From assembly GCA_022478985.1 (NCBI GenBank), contig JAKSZP010018565.1, positions 90,101-154,100 on the forward strand: a stretch of 64,000 bases of DNA, written 5' to 3'. This document shows positions 1 through 9,900 of the stretch, piece after piece. Both the position numbers and the translations under genes were made by a program. Positions within the stretch are counted from its first letter, which is position 1. Every line of letters begins with the position of its first letter. The notes beneath the pieces were generated by a model. It was not told where the DNA came from and made no database searches. It saw only the letters and a list, made by a program, of their open reading frames with translations. The stretch is from Massospora cicadina (lineage: Eukaryota > Entomophthoromycota > Entomophthoromycetes > Entomophthorales > Entomophthoraceae).

Positions 1-1
1 T

Positions 2-290
2 CTTCGTGATAAGAAATATCAAGCTCTAAAATTAAACCATCATAGTTCTGCTTATCCTTATATCTTAATTCCCTTTACACTGAAACAAGAGTTTTCTACG
101 CAGTCCATCAATGTGTTGGCATTGGTTGACACAGGGGCGGGTGAAAATTATATTGACATGCAGCTAGCAGAATTCTTAGGTCTGAAAGTCTATCAAAAGG
201 GTACAGTAACGTTGGCAGATGCCACCAAGATTTCAAAAAGTTTGGAAAGCGGACTCCTTGCTAACCCTGTATCAAAAGGACTACTCATTT
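2..290 (+). pseudogene. retroviral-type aspartic protease domain of G1 pol
   Basis: Open frame from the window edge. The segment ALVDTGAGENYID at about 119-157 carries the DTG active-site triad of a retropepsin, which would cleave the Gag-Pol precursor. It is followed by a typical protease beta-strand segment (LADATK). The frame stops at about 290, and the next pol domain continues in a different frame that is already open at 219, so a frameshift separates protease from reverse transcriptase. The N-terminal part and gag are cut off by the window boundary. Confidence 0.75.
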
Positions 291-1398
291 GAAGAGGAAT
301 TTAGTGTATTAAGAAACTTATCCTACCGCATGACCTTGGGTATGAGATGGTGGTATCGTTTTTCCCCATCTTTTGACCTAAGCTCCCATAAAGTTAATCT
401 CAATCCATCAAATGATGAGCCAGTTAACTTAGCGTTTGAGGTGGATAAGTCAACAATTTCAAGAATGGGTGTAGCATTGGAGAACAACCCACCTGAACAT
501 CTTCCTGAAGAATACTGGAAATATGCACACTTGTTTGGGACAAAAGGGACCTTTTCATTACCAGCTACAAGCCACTTAGCATTTTCATTCAAAATCAAGG
601 AAGGTGCTGTGTTACCACAAGGCAGCTCAGTATACCCACTGAACCCAAAAGCCGAAGATGCTTTAGAGACTTATGTTAAAGAAATGACACATCAGAAGCT
701 GATTGTCCCATCCAAGTCTTCAGTTGTTTCTCCAGTCTTATTGGTTCCAAAGTCAAATGGAGAGTTACGCCCTTGCATTGACTATAGAAGACTTAGTGAT
801 ATAACTGAACCAGATCCATATCCAATTCCTTTAATGGAAGACATACTTCCCATGATCTCAAATCGTAAGGTTTTTACAAAGCTTGATCTGGTGGACGCTT
901 TTAATCAGATCCCAGTGAAGCCTGTGCACCAAAAATACACTGCCTTTAAATGTCATTTAGGAGTCTATGAGTATCAAGTGATGCCTTTTAATTTACGCAA
1001 TGCCCCTGCAGTATTCCAGAGAATGATTGATCAGGCACTGAGAAATTTGGTAGGAAGGTGTTGTGTTGCCTATATGGATGATATCTTGATATTTTCTAAA
1101 GACATGGAATCACATCTAAAAGGATGTATGCTCAGATTTAGAAGCAATTTCAAGTGCCAACCTGAAACTGAAAGCATCAAAGTGTGAATTTAACCAAAAG
1201 TCAGTGTCCTTCCTGGGTAATGTGATCTTCAAGGATGGACTAGCAATATGTCCAGATAAGGTTCATGCAGTTAAGCAGTGGAAGGCTCCTGTTGATTGTA
1301 TAGGGGTACGCAGTTTTCTTGGAGTAGTAAATTTTCTTCGTCGTTTTTTTGGAAAAGTTGTCAGAGAAAGTAGCTCCTTTAACACGTCTTACAGGTAA
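219..1398 (+). pseudogene. reverse transcriptase domain of G1 pol, frameshifted
   Basis: A 322-codon frame (219-1187) holds the pre-RT connector, the motif LRPCIDYRRL near 770, the FTKLDL motif near 880 and the catalytic YMDD at about 1,071-1,082. RNA-templated DNA synthesis would be its role. A frameshift near 1,120 moves the thumb and connection region (KASKCEF, then SFLGNVIF) into another frame that is open at 1204-1398. The fixed order and spacing are those of gypsy reverse transcriptases. All three catalytic aspartates are visible, so loss of function comes from frame breaks rather than active-site change. Confidence 0.85.
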
Positions 1399-1900
1399 TG
1401 TTCCTTTTACTTGGGGGAGGCGGAAGAGCCGGCCTTCCAGAAAATCAAGGATTTTCTTATGTCAGCACCAGTGCTGGCACATCCCAACCTAAATTTGTCC
1501 TTTTATTGTTGAAACAGATGCATCCAACTTTGCAGTAGGTGCAGTCCTCCTTCAAAAGGGGATGATGACTTGAAACATCATATCTGTTTTTTCAGTCGTA
1601 AGATGATCCCTGAAGAGACAAATTACCCTATCTACGATAAGGAAATGCTGGCAATAATTTCTGCCCTCAAGGAGTGGCAGCATCACCTACTTTATGCACA
1701 CCAAACCTTTGTCATTCGCACTGATCACAAAGCTTTGGAATTCTACAAGAAACCACGTAAGATGAATCAACGCCAGGAAAGATGGCATCAAGAGCTTTCA
1801 CAATATGTGTTCAAAATTTAGTATAAGCCTGGGAAAAGAAACATTTTAACAGATATGCTGAGTAGGGACCCCACTTTAACTTTTTCAAAAAAGGAACTTG
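1390..1900 (+). pseudogene. RNase H domain of G1 pol
   Basis: Continuation of pol in two frames. The first RNase H aspartate is in ETDASNFAVGAVLL near 1,512-1,555. Then come DKEMLAIISALKEW near 1,640 and the characteristic IRTDHKALEFY near 1,716-1,745. The domain degrades the RNA strand of the hybrid after first-strand synthesis. The frame open at 1570-1821 ends at a TAG, after which the same frame continues with the usual end of the domain (YKPGKRN...D.LSR), so that stop is a simple point mutation. A frameshift precedes it near 1,520-1,560. Confidence 0.8.
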
Positions 1901-2029
1901 ATCATTACAACACAGCGACTATGCTCACTCCAAACCTATTTGCGCTGATTGATGAAGGTTCTCATATCTTCAAGAAGAAGGTACATAGAGCCCAGAAAAC
2001 ATCAGAATATGGAATAAAACTTTTTTTGA

Positions 2030-3200
2030 ACTAAAGGAGGGTACTAAGTCAGATAATCACCGTGAGTTTTCTCTACAAGATGGAATTATCTTCCACAAGA
2101 TTAGGCCGTGGATCCCTTCTAAAGGTTTGCAACTTAAGGTAGTTAAGGCTTGCCATGACCATCCCTTGGCAGGTCATCCAGAGGTTGAAAAGACGCTTGA
2201 ACTTATAGCCCGTCACTATTCTTGGCCAGGTTTAACCACACTTGTTAAGAAGTATATTTCATTATGCCTAACTTGTGCAAGATCTAAGCCTTCACACCAA
2301 TAACCCCAGGGAAACTGAAGCTTTTACAGATACCTTCAAGTCCATGGTCATCACTTAGTGTAGATTTCATTGTTGGTTTACCTAGAACAAAAGGTATAAT
2401 TCAATTATGGTTGTGGTAGATTGGCTCACTAAATATGCTGAGTTTTTCCCTTGTAATGAGAAGATTACTGCAAGAGATTCAGCACAGATTTTTATGGAAG
2501 AAGTGTTCTCCAGACATGGCATCCCAGATGAAATTGTCTCAGATCGTGGACCTCAGTTTATATCTAAATTCTGGGAACATTTATTAAGCAATTTGAAAAT
2601 TAAACCCTGTCGTTCCTCATCATACCACCCACAATCTGATGGGCAAACTGAGAGGATCAACCAGATTTTGGAACAATACCTTCGTTGCTACACATCAGAG
2701 TGCCAAGATGACTGGGTAAGTTGGATCCGTTTTGCACAATTTGTATATAACAACCATGTCCACTCATCTATGGGTGTGACCCCATTTATTTTGCAAATCA
2801 TGGCCAGCACCCTAGGGTATATGAAGGTGAGGTAGAAGGTATCAATCCAGCTGCAGACAGTCTGGTCCAGGGCATTCATGAGAACATTAAATCTTTGAAG
2901 AACAACCTCATAAAAGCCATTGGTTATCAAAAGTTCAAGGCTGATAAGAGACGTTCTAAAGAACCTATGCTAAAGAAAGGGGATTTGGTTTTAATAAATG
3001 CAAAGAACTACTCACTGCCAGTAAGATGCCGGAAGCTGGGCCCCTATAGTCTAGGGCCGTTCAGAATTGTTCATCCTATGAATGAGGTGGCATTTGAATT
3101 AGATCTCCCCCCAGAATCAAAGGCTCATCCTGTGTTTCATATTTTACAGCTGAGGAAGTTTGAAGGTAAATATCAAGAAAACCGGGTCCAGTAAATATAG
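2030..3200 (+). pseudogene. integrase of G1 pol, three frame breaks
   Basis: The zinc-binding N-terminal domain (H-H-C-C) is visible at about 2,140-2,290, with HDHPLAGH and LCLTC. The catalytic core follows: the first aspartate in SVDFIVGLP near 2,360, the second in VSDRGPQF near 2,540, and the glutamate in SDGQTERINQ near 2,640. This is the complete D,D,E set that joins cDNA to the target. The C-terminal domain (KKGDLVLI, then a Pro-Val-Phe-His segment) runs to about 3,194. Frame changes occur near 2,400 and 2,790. This is one of the best preserved integrase cores in the window. Confidence 0.85.
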
Positions 3201-3223
3201 AGAATACAGAAGGTGATGATTTG

Positions 3224-3396
3224 AGGTTGAAATGATATTGGACTCTAAGATTAAGAAAGGGAGGCGGTATTTCTTAGTTAAATGGTCCGGTTGTCCTGTT
3301 GAAGGACTAACTTGGCAATCAGAGGAAGAGTGTACTCATTGCCCTCAGAAATTAGTGAATTCTTTGCATGCTCAAATCTCACCTCTCAGGGGGTGA
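3224..3396 (+). pseudogene. chromodomain at the C-terminus of G1 integrase
   Basis: Frame reading EVEMILDSK, then RRYFLVKWSG, then LTWQSEEE. This is the chromodomain pattern of a hydrophobic strand, the Y-LVKW-G core and W/E-rich end found at the end of chromovirus integrases. There it is thought to steer integration to modified chromatin. It is in a different frame from the preceding integrase C-terminus, separated by about 30 bases. Confidence 0.8.
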
Positions 3397-3509
3397 TGGT
3401 AACGGTCAAGGTCCTACCTAGCCGCCATATGGTCCTTACCTTTAGGGATACCAATAAGAGTATGGAGAAGGAGTTCCAAAGTTCAGCCATGAGATTTAAT
3501 CAAATTTGA

Positions 3510-3839
3510 GATGGTTCAGTTTGGTTATATGATATGAATAATAATTCCAATAATACATTTAAGTCCGATAGTGAATCCAGAGTTTGGATCTCATAAGCAG
3601 GCCAAAAGTTGCAAAACTTTCAAGTTCAAAACCCCGTTGGCACTAATTTAAACTCAGGTTTTAAACAAGGCATTTTTTTTAATTTTTTAAGCTTTTTTTA
3701 AACCATGGGAGTGCCTAGCATTCTCCAGCACATATAATACAGGAAATCAAGTTAGATTCTCTAACTTCGTTTTCTCAATCCTGCAGACAAATAAACTAAA
3801 AGTTTAAGTTTATTTTTATTTTTATTATATTCTTATTGT
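3510..3839. other. AT-rich stretch after G1, no feature seen
   Basis: Probably contains the G1 3' LTR, but I found no matching second copy in the window, no convincing TG...CA ends and no coding pattern. Runs of T near 3,675-3,700 and 3,805-3,830 are the only visible structure. Confidence 0.3.
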
Positions 3840-4136
3840 ATGACAGGATTCAACATGTATGGTTATAGTGAGTTGGCACAGGCTTTAGCTTCTCTCGATT
3901 CCTTGTCAACGGGACAAATTGCACTATTGTCAACCAGCATTCTGGCTACTATCCTACATGGGTTAATAACTGATCGTGGCCTCAATGCACATAGCAGGAA
4001 GTTTCTTTCTTATTTAGTCTCAGCTATATGTACTGCAACTTGGCTTATTTTGCCAAGTTCAAGTGTTGCATACTGGAGAGAGCCTGTTTGTCACAATATC
4101 ATTCTTAATTCTTATATGAAGAGCTTATCCCATTAA
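3840..4136 (+). other. hydrophobic open frame of 98 codons, unidentified
   Basis: ATG-initiated frame, possibly spurious. It contains two hydrophobic stretches (around residues 25-45 and 58-75) separated by a short polar segment, the pattern of a small two-pass membrane protein. I recognise no family. It lies between the end of the G1 chromovirus and another unidentified plus-strand frame, so it may belong to an unknown mobile element. The composition is compatible with chance in AT-rich DNA. Confidence 0.2.
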
Positions 4137-4342
4137 TTTTGATTTTAATTTTTCCAAAATTGGAGCTTAATTGATTGTAGAGTGCATAATGTTGATCATC
4201 ATATAAGTTCAACATCCACCCTCTCATCTAGCTCATATGTAAAATTCTGAGTTGCAGTACCATAAACTACGCAACAGTTTGTCTGATCAAGATCTTTGGC
4301 TCTTCCATCAGATGAGTTGGGCTGCATGACGGAACCTTTTCT

Positions 4343-5410
4343 ATGGTCCTTCCAGGAATCATAACCCCTAGTCTGGCACCAGTGGCTAGTCCTTCCATGG
4401 AACTACCAGAAATGGTAACCAACATATTTGAAACCAGGCTAGAAATTGTCTCAAAGAACTCACAGCAGATCGTTCCTCTGTCATCAATTCCAGAGTTGGA
4501 TTACAAAACACTTCTGGATTCAACTCCTTTTGCAGATGCGCCTAACATCATCGTTAATGCTCCTGAACTAAACCTTTTTCTCTTGATTGTTCCTTTCTTA
4601 CCAGGTCAGACTTGCTTCCTGAGTTCCTCTTCTGACTCAGACAGCACTACAAGCCAGCTGTCTTGGCCACTGAGCTCACCACCAGCGACAGCATTCATTT
4701 TGAACTCCCCTATGCAGATTAAAAGGTCCAAGTTACTGAGGCTTTATCCATAGCGCTGAATCCTTCCAATATTGAGAGCATCCTAGATCAGGATATCACC
4801 GCTTATGCTCTTCACTTTGCCAGACAAGTTCTTTGAAGTTGGGCCATGAATCTTCCAGCCTCTCTCAGCTTCCATCACTCATTCTGCTTCAGCTTCTGAG
4901 AAACTCATAGTCTACACTTGCAGGATGCCATTTGCTCCTTGCATGACTATAACATTTCTGGCGCATCCCATCAGTACCTTCCGCTGATGGCTTTAGTAGG
5001 GGGCATGATTTAGCAACCCCATCTAGTATCCCTTTTTTGCTGCTGGCCCATATGTCCAGTGTTCTTGACAAAGCTCATTGGCAAGTGCTCTAGACTAATC
5101 TTCTAGCTCTGGTACCATATCAGGATTACTTGTGGTTATTTGCTGACTGCTCTTTCTGTACTGTTGCTGTCCTCCCCGCTCTGGGGTATCACAATAGGAT
5201 TTTTCTAACACCTCAATTTCCCTTCCCCTTTTCACTTTCTCACAGGGATCTGCGTCTGCTCAAAGGAGTTGGTTTGTGTAGGTCTAGCCCTCACTAGCAT
5301 CCAATCTCACATAGATTTTGACAGGTTATTCACTCCTACTGCGATCTATCCTCCCTCCCCAAGAGACGACATAGTCAGAATCATCCCCAAATTGAGGATA
5401 ATCAATAAAA
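4343..5410 (+). pseudogene. decayed open frame of unknown identity
   Basis: A 136-codon ATG frame (4343-4753) is followed, after a frameshift, by protein-like sequence (VTEALSIALNPSNIES..., about 4,730-4,837). Further broken segments run to about 5,410, where a fragment reading DFDRLFTPTAIYPPSPRDD ends at a stop before a T-rich stretch. The run of consistent amino-acid composition across several frame breaks suggests one old protein of roughly 330 residues. I recognise no domain. A gag-like structural protein of a non-autonomous element is one possibility, because two other unidentified plus-strand relics in the window look similar in style. This is inference only. Confidence 0.35.
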
Positions 5411-5522
5411 AATAAAAATTATAAAAATATTTTCTATGTGGGTTTATAATCTTTTTTTCCAATATATTCATCAATCTTTTATTTTTTTTTCTTCTTTTTC
5501 AAAGAGGGACTTGACCTTGTTT

Positions 5523-5669
5523 TGGTTCAGAGGTCCATCTTTTTTTATTTTTTCCCTCAAACTGGATACTAGGTATTCTTAGACCAACCAGTTTTCTATG
5601 GTTCAGAGGTCCTTTTTTAAGACTTGACCTAATCATTAGGACATAATCAACTTAATGGTTCAGCGGTCC
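5523..5669 (+). repeat. three copies of a 14-bp TGGTTCAGAGGTCC motif
   Basis: TGGTTCAGAGGTCC occurs at 5,523 and 5,599, and TGGTTCAGCGGTCC at 5,656. Two copies have a GACTTGACC sequence upstream. Two more copies lie at 17,492 and 17,530. The motif resembles the box A / D-arm consensus of tRNA genes, but no box B follows at the right distance. It lies just past the integrase end of the minus-strand G3 element, where the 3' LTR would be. Confidence 0.55.
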
Positions 5670-5699
5670 TTCAGGATCTCTTTATTTTGTTATTATTTT

Positions 5700-6860
5700 C
5701 ATTGATCCATCACTTCAAATACTTAGCATGGACTCAATTTACTACTCTTCCATCCAAGAGGTTCTTGATGGAGTAATCTTCCATCGCTGTCTTGGCAATA
5801 ATCTCAAACAGACCTGACCCAACACATTCAGTTTGTTTCTTCTCCAAAACCATGCATATTGCAATAGGTAACTCTTTTTCTATTTGATATTATGATAAGC
5901 CAGTTGGTTCTTATTGTCCATTGTTTTTGCTTGTATCCTTTTCTTCAAAGTAGTATTGAATACTTGCAATTGCATTCTGACTAGAGTATTTATCAATTGG
6001 TTCAGGTACTGCTTGGCACTCATCCCCAATGTTGGTTCCACCACCAAATATAAAATTGGTGGCAACGCGGCCTTCCTCCCATATAGCAATTTAAAAAGCA
6101 TTTTTCCTATTGCTGTATGATGACTGATATTGTAGGCGAATGTCACTGAACTCAGGTATGTTCCCCATGCAGAAGCTCTTCCTGAGACCAGCTTTCTCAG
6201 CGTCACAGCCAGCATCCATTAACTCGTTCCACCAGTCTGTTTGTCTCCAGCTGGTAGGGTGCAGATATGACTCCTCAGGTCCCCATTATCTTGTTTAACC
6301 ACAGGATCACATTAGACGTAGAGTTTATCCCATTGTCACTCAGCAGGACCTGCGGGCATCCATGTCAGTATACTACTTGATCCAGGATTGACTTTGCGGT
6401 GCTGGTAGCATCCACTTTCGCTAGAGCCTTCATCTTGACCCATCTCATCAGATGATTGATCGCAACTATTATGTACTTGACTCCCCCTGTGCTCATCATT
6501 AGCAGTCCCATCATATCAATGGACACCATATGCTAAGCAAATCTAGGGCAGACCAGTTGGTATCCAGTTGTATTCTTATGTGACTTGTGCAGCTGGCACT
6601 CCACACAACAAGCTAGATAGTCAGTGATACATAGTAGATTGACTTCCAGTAGTACTGGTAAATATGGTTATTTGTTTTTCTCAGGCCTTCATACCCGAAA
6701 ACCTTATGAGTGGCTTGAATGATAGCTGCTCTTTCCAATGGCTTTGGGAATAGTGAACACTTCCCATTAATCAACTTAAACACTTGTCCATCCCTGGTCT
6801 TGGTGTTTTCATTACTTTTTAAAGTGCACTTTGGATTTCTTAGGGATTTTTCTTGATTTC
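5700..6860 (-). pseudogene. integrase of minus-strand G3 element
   Basis: The zinc-domain cysteines are visible as CCVECQ near 6,600. The core aspartates are in VSIDMMG near 6,520 and LLSDNG near 6,345, and the glutamate is in LVERVNG near 6,235, so the D,D,E triad is complete. The C-terminal part (6215-5880) reads YNISHHTAIGK...LLYGR, which is the characteristic end of the gypsy integrase core. A continuation to about 5,700 matches the C-terminal domain of the copy at 42.5-42.8 kb (VHVKFL/VHAKYL). Several in-frame stops interrupt it. The enzyme would integrate the element's cDNA. Confidence 0.8.
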
Positions 6861-6959
6861 TCCATTGACCATTCTCTGGAATAGATCATCCACCTGCTGG
6901 TATACCATTTGGACCATTGGTAACCACAATAAGTCATCTACATTCTGATTAAAAGCCCC

Positions 6960-7440
6960 CACTCAGTGGAAATCTTATAATTGTAAGCCTGTAGCTTTAG
7001 TACCCATCAGGCCAGTCGTCCTTCTGATTTTCTCAAATTGTGGAGCCAATGCAACAAGGAGCGGTCAATCACCACTTTGAAGCGCGTTCCATGGATATAC
7101 ACCCAAAACTGTTTACAGGCATAAATGACCGAAATGTATTCATGCTCAGTTACGGTGTAGTTCCTCTCAGCAGCTGAGAGTGTCCAGCTCACATACGCCA
7201 CTGTATGTTTGACCCCAAGTTCATCTACTTGCTTAATATGGCACCAATTGCCATCAATGAAGCATCAGTTTGTATAATAAATTCTCAATCAAAATTTGGA
7301 TATTCTAAATTGGAGAATCTATTAGGTACTGGAATAGCTCATCAAAGGATTTCTGCACTTCTTCATTTCATATGAATCCTTTATTTGGACCTTTCAACAG
7401 ATGTAATAAGGGCTCATTGATTCTGGAAAAATCCCAAATA
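6960..7440 (-). pseudogene. RNase H domain of minus-strand G3 element
   Basis: The frame 7201-7007 reads AERNYTVTEHEYISVIYACKQF and then FKVVIDRSLLHWL. These are the central and C-terminal RNase H motifs; the usual TDH aspartate segment appears as IDRS. The equivalent region of the copy at 41.3 kb has VVTDHASLCWL, so the histidine has been lost here. Upstream connection sequence is broken by frameshifts. Confidence 0.75.
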
Positions 7441-7446
7441 AATCTT

Positions 7447-8649
7447 CTATAGTATCTGACTATTCCAAGGAACACTTGGATATCTTGGACACTTTTCAGA
7501 ACATCCATTTGTTCTAAGAGCTTTGATCTTCTGGGCTTGTGGCTGCAATCCACTAGAGTTGATCACGAATCCCAGATATTCCAACTCTTTCTTGAAGAAG
7601 TGACACTTCCTTGGCTTAATCTTCAGGTTGGCTGTGGACAGTCTCTTGAATACTTCTTTCAAGCGGTGTAAATGGTCTGTGAACGTTCTATTAATTAGAT
7701 TTGATATCGTCCAAGTACACCAGGTCGCATGACAACTTCAAGTCACTCAGTATAGCGTCCATGGCCCTCTGAAACGTTGCAGGCGCAATGCATAGACCCT
7801 GGGGTATCCTCATCAGTTGGTATAGCCCCTGCGCAATAATAATTGTGCATTTCTCTTGGTCTTCTCTTGACAAATTGATTTGCCAGTATACCAATATCAG
7901 ATCCCTCGCGGAGAAATACTTCACTTCTCCCAATTGATCTAGAAAATCATCAATTCTTGGTAGAAGATACAAATCCTTTTTCATAATCTTATTTAGCTTC
8001 CAGTAGTTGATCACCACCCTATTAGAGCCATCCTTTTTCTTCACAATAAGAATCAGACTTGCTAAGGGACTTGATGACAGAACTAGAAGCCCATGCTTCA
8101 CTAGTTTGTTGATTTCTTCTTTCACTACTACTTCAGCCGCCTTCAACCATCAAATCAGTCTCATTCTGATTGTCAAATTTTCCCCAGTATTGACCCTGTG
8201 GATCACATCACTCGAATATCCCAAATTGTGATTATCCTGGGTGAATACTTCCCAATACTTTTTGAACTTTTCAAGCGCCTCCTCTTGCTGTCCTTCTGTC
8301 AGATCAGTGAGTTGCTCTCGATCAACCAATAGGTTGATACTCTCAGTTACCCCAGCTGGTAATCCATCTCATCAAGGGTCCCAAAATTGTGGAATTTTCT
8401 CTGTTTGGCTGTCAGGATTAGATGAACAAACGCGATGATCTGATTCTTCTTGATATTCATCGGTTTTTCACTTAAATTTGCTAAGGTAACTCGAATTTCT
8501 CCATGTCCTGGAATTATTATTACAGGAGACGACCAAGGCTCTACTCTGGAGTTCTTCAGGGGCTTCCAAATTCCTTCATAATGGCTGCTTTGGTCTCTGC
8601 ATATGACCAGCTGTCCCCCTCCAGGTGGGGCAACATTAGATTTTGGCAA
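7447..8649 (-). pseudogene. pre-RT linker and reverse transcriptase of minus-strand G3 element
   Basis: The frame 8649-8347 contains the linker domain typical of this group (VEPWSSPVIIIPGHGEI...NQIIAFVHL). It matches the linker in the copy at 39.96-40.1 kb. The main reverse-transcriptase frame (8146-7691) has LILIVKKKDGSNR, SARDLILVYWQI, IPQGLCIAPATFQRAMD and an intact catalytic YLDD at 7,706-7,717. Further thumb and connection motifs (KPRKCHFFKKELEYLG) lie in 7662-7447. The YLDD is notable because both plus-strand relatives carry YLNN instead. Frame breaks occur at about 8,350, 8,150 and 7,690. Confidence 0.85.
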
Positions 8650-9289
8650 TCAGTGTCTAGGCAATTCATCACATCAATGACTTTTGACAATCACCTTATT
8701 CATACATAGTCATATTGAACAGTCAGAAAAACGCTGAAGTTATCCTGATTGAAAGTTGGCACTTTCAGCGTTGCCTTGAATTCCTCCGAGGTTTCTCTAG
8801 CCGCCTCTCTAGGTTCAGCTACTTGGCTCACTTGAAGAGTGATTTTAGGCGTCATCTCCAAAATAGCAGTAATAGTGGGCGGCATGTTTCTTGGGGGTGT
8901 CATCTTTAAATTAGTGTATGGGGAGTTCTTTCTTCAGTGTTGGTCACCGCATATGGCTCATAATTGCATTTGTGGGTTTTTAGCTCCTCAACCTGTTCGA
9001 TCAGTCACTCAATATCAGCACTGAGATTTCTCAAATGAACGCAATCTGCTTCATGCTCTGTTTTCAGAAATAAAGCATCTCAAATTAAGTCCCCTTCTTT
9101 CTTCTTTATTTATGTTACTTTTCCCATTAACTCATTCCCAAAACTGGCGACATTATTGATCCCTTCCTCCATCTTGGTGACTCTTTCTTCCAAGGCTGCA
9201 AATTCTCGATGATCTGATGAGCTTAGGGCGTTCTGATTAATGGTGGCTAACTCCATCCATAGTTTTCTTAACTCATCTTTAATTGACAT
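8570..9289 (-). pseudogene. gag N-terminal and central region of minus-strand G3 element, truncated
   Basis: ATG at 9,289 opens a frame beginning MSIKDELRKLWMELATI and continuing with heptad-like charged sequence (EERVTKMEEGINNV), a probable coiled coil. After frame breaks, sequence at 8,903-8,570 reads TFNQDNFSVFL and then SYAETKAAIMKEFG, the typical capsid-end pattern of gypsy Gag. It then runs directly into the pre-RT linker without zinc knuckle or protease. The start lies 28 bases downstream of the primer-binding site. Gag would form the particle shell. Confidence 0.6.
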
Positions 9290-9316
9290 CCTTCTAAGTT
9301 CTTCTACTCAACTACA

Positions 9317-9334
9317 CCCCTGTAGTGAGCACCA
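9317..9334 (-). promoter_or_regulatory. tRNA primer-binding site of minus-strand G3 element
   Basis: On the minus strand this reads TGGTGCTCACTACAGGGG, starting three bases after the inferred LTR end (...TTTTTACA). Close variants occupy the same position in the elements at 23.6, 37.9 and 45.9 kb. TGG at the start is complementary to the CCA end of a tRNA. I do not name the tRNA. Confidence 0.75.
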
Positions 9335-9337
9335 CTT

Positions 9338-9900
9338 TGTAAAAATTTATGCGGTGTTGATTACTTTTGGCCAACAACCCCTATAAACTTATTACTTGCA
9401 TAGGTTTGGTCTTTGTGAAATTTGTCCACATTGTATAATAGTTGAAATGATCAGTTGATAATAGTATGACGACTATTATCTATAGTTTAATGGAAGCCCT
9501 AGATCTCAGCCCAACACTTGGTCAGCGTTTATGCTCAAAATACTTGTGATGTCTCAAAAAGGGATTCATTCCCTTGTACCATCTAACCTGATCTTCTCCT
9601 AGATTCCCATCTATGGCCTCTCTGGTTTGACATACAGTTGACAGCAATCCCCATTTTTTTCCGCTTCTTCCCTGGATCTCCACTCATATCCTTACTCTTT
9701 TCCTTAAAGAGTCTCACAATTATCATACACAGCAATATTATCCCTGATAAAGAATAGAACAAATGAAAGCTGATAAAGTGTACTGAGCTGATATATCTAC
9801 TGTATACTCTTTACTAAACTCTGTTAAACTCAGTACTACTCTGGTAAATACTGTTTTTTACTAAAAACCCTAAATATAAACTATATGGTAAAAACTACTA
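9338..9900 (-). repeat. probable 5' LTR of minus-strand G3 element, outer end not defined
   Basis: The inner end is set by the primer-binding site. The last 20 or so bases on the minus strand (ACCGCATAAATTTTTACA) resemble the LTR ends at 37,889 and 43,419 (ACCGCCAATTTTATAACA). The outer end is estimated only from the roughly 550-bp length of the related LTRs. I saw no TSD. Confidence 0.45.

Larger units (their letters stand above)
1..3509 (+). mobile_element. Ty3/gypsy chromovirus, 5' truncated by window edge (G1)
   Basis: Decayed LTR retrotransposon reading left to right. The order protease, reverse transcriptase, RNase H, integrase, chromodomain is that of Metaviridae chromoviruses. Gag and the 5' LTR lie outside the window. 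The polyprotein is broken by several frameshifts and by in-frame stops, for example after the RNase H domain. The catalytic motifs that remain are well preserved (protease DTGA, reverse transcriptase YMDD, integrase with D and E in place). I could not define the 3' LTR; sequence after 3,510 is AT-rich and has no second copy here to compare with. Confidence 0.9.
5690..9337 (-). mobile_element. non-chromodomain Ty3/gypsy element, internal region (G3, minus strand)
   Basis: Reading right to left: primer-binding site, gag N-terminus, a deletion, pre-RT linker, reverse transcriptase, RNase H, integrase. The same protein family is present in the plus orientation at 37.3-43.4 and 45.4-51.9 kb, and those copies allow the domains to be matched. 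There is no chromodomain after the integrase. The gag end, zinc knuckle and protease are missing, apparently by an internal deletion near 8,570. The 3' LTR should lie left of 5,690, but I could not delimit it. Confidence 0.85.
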
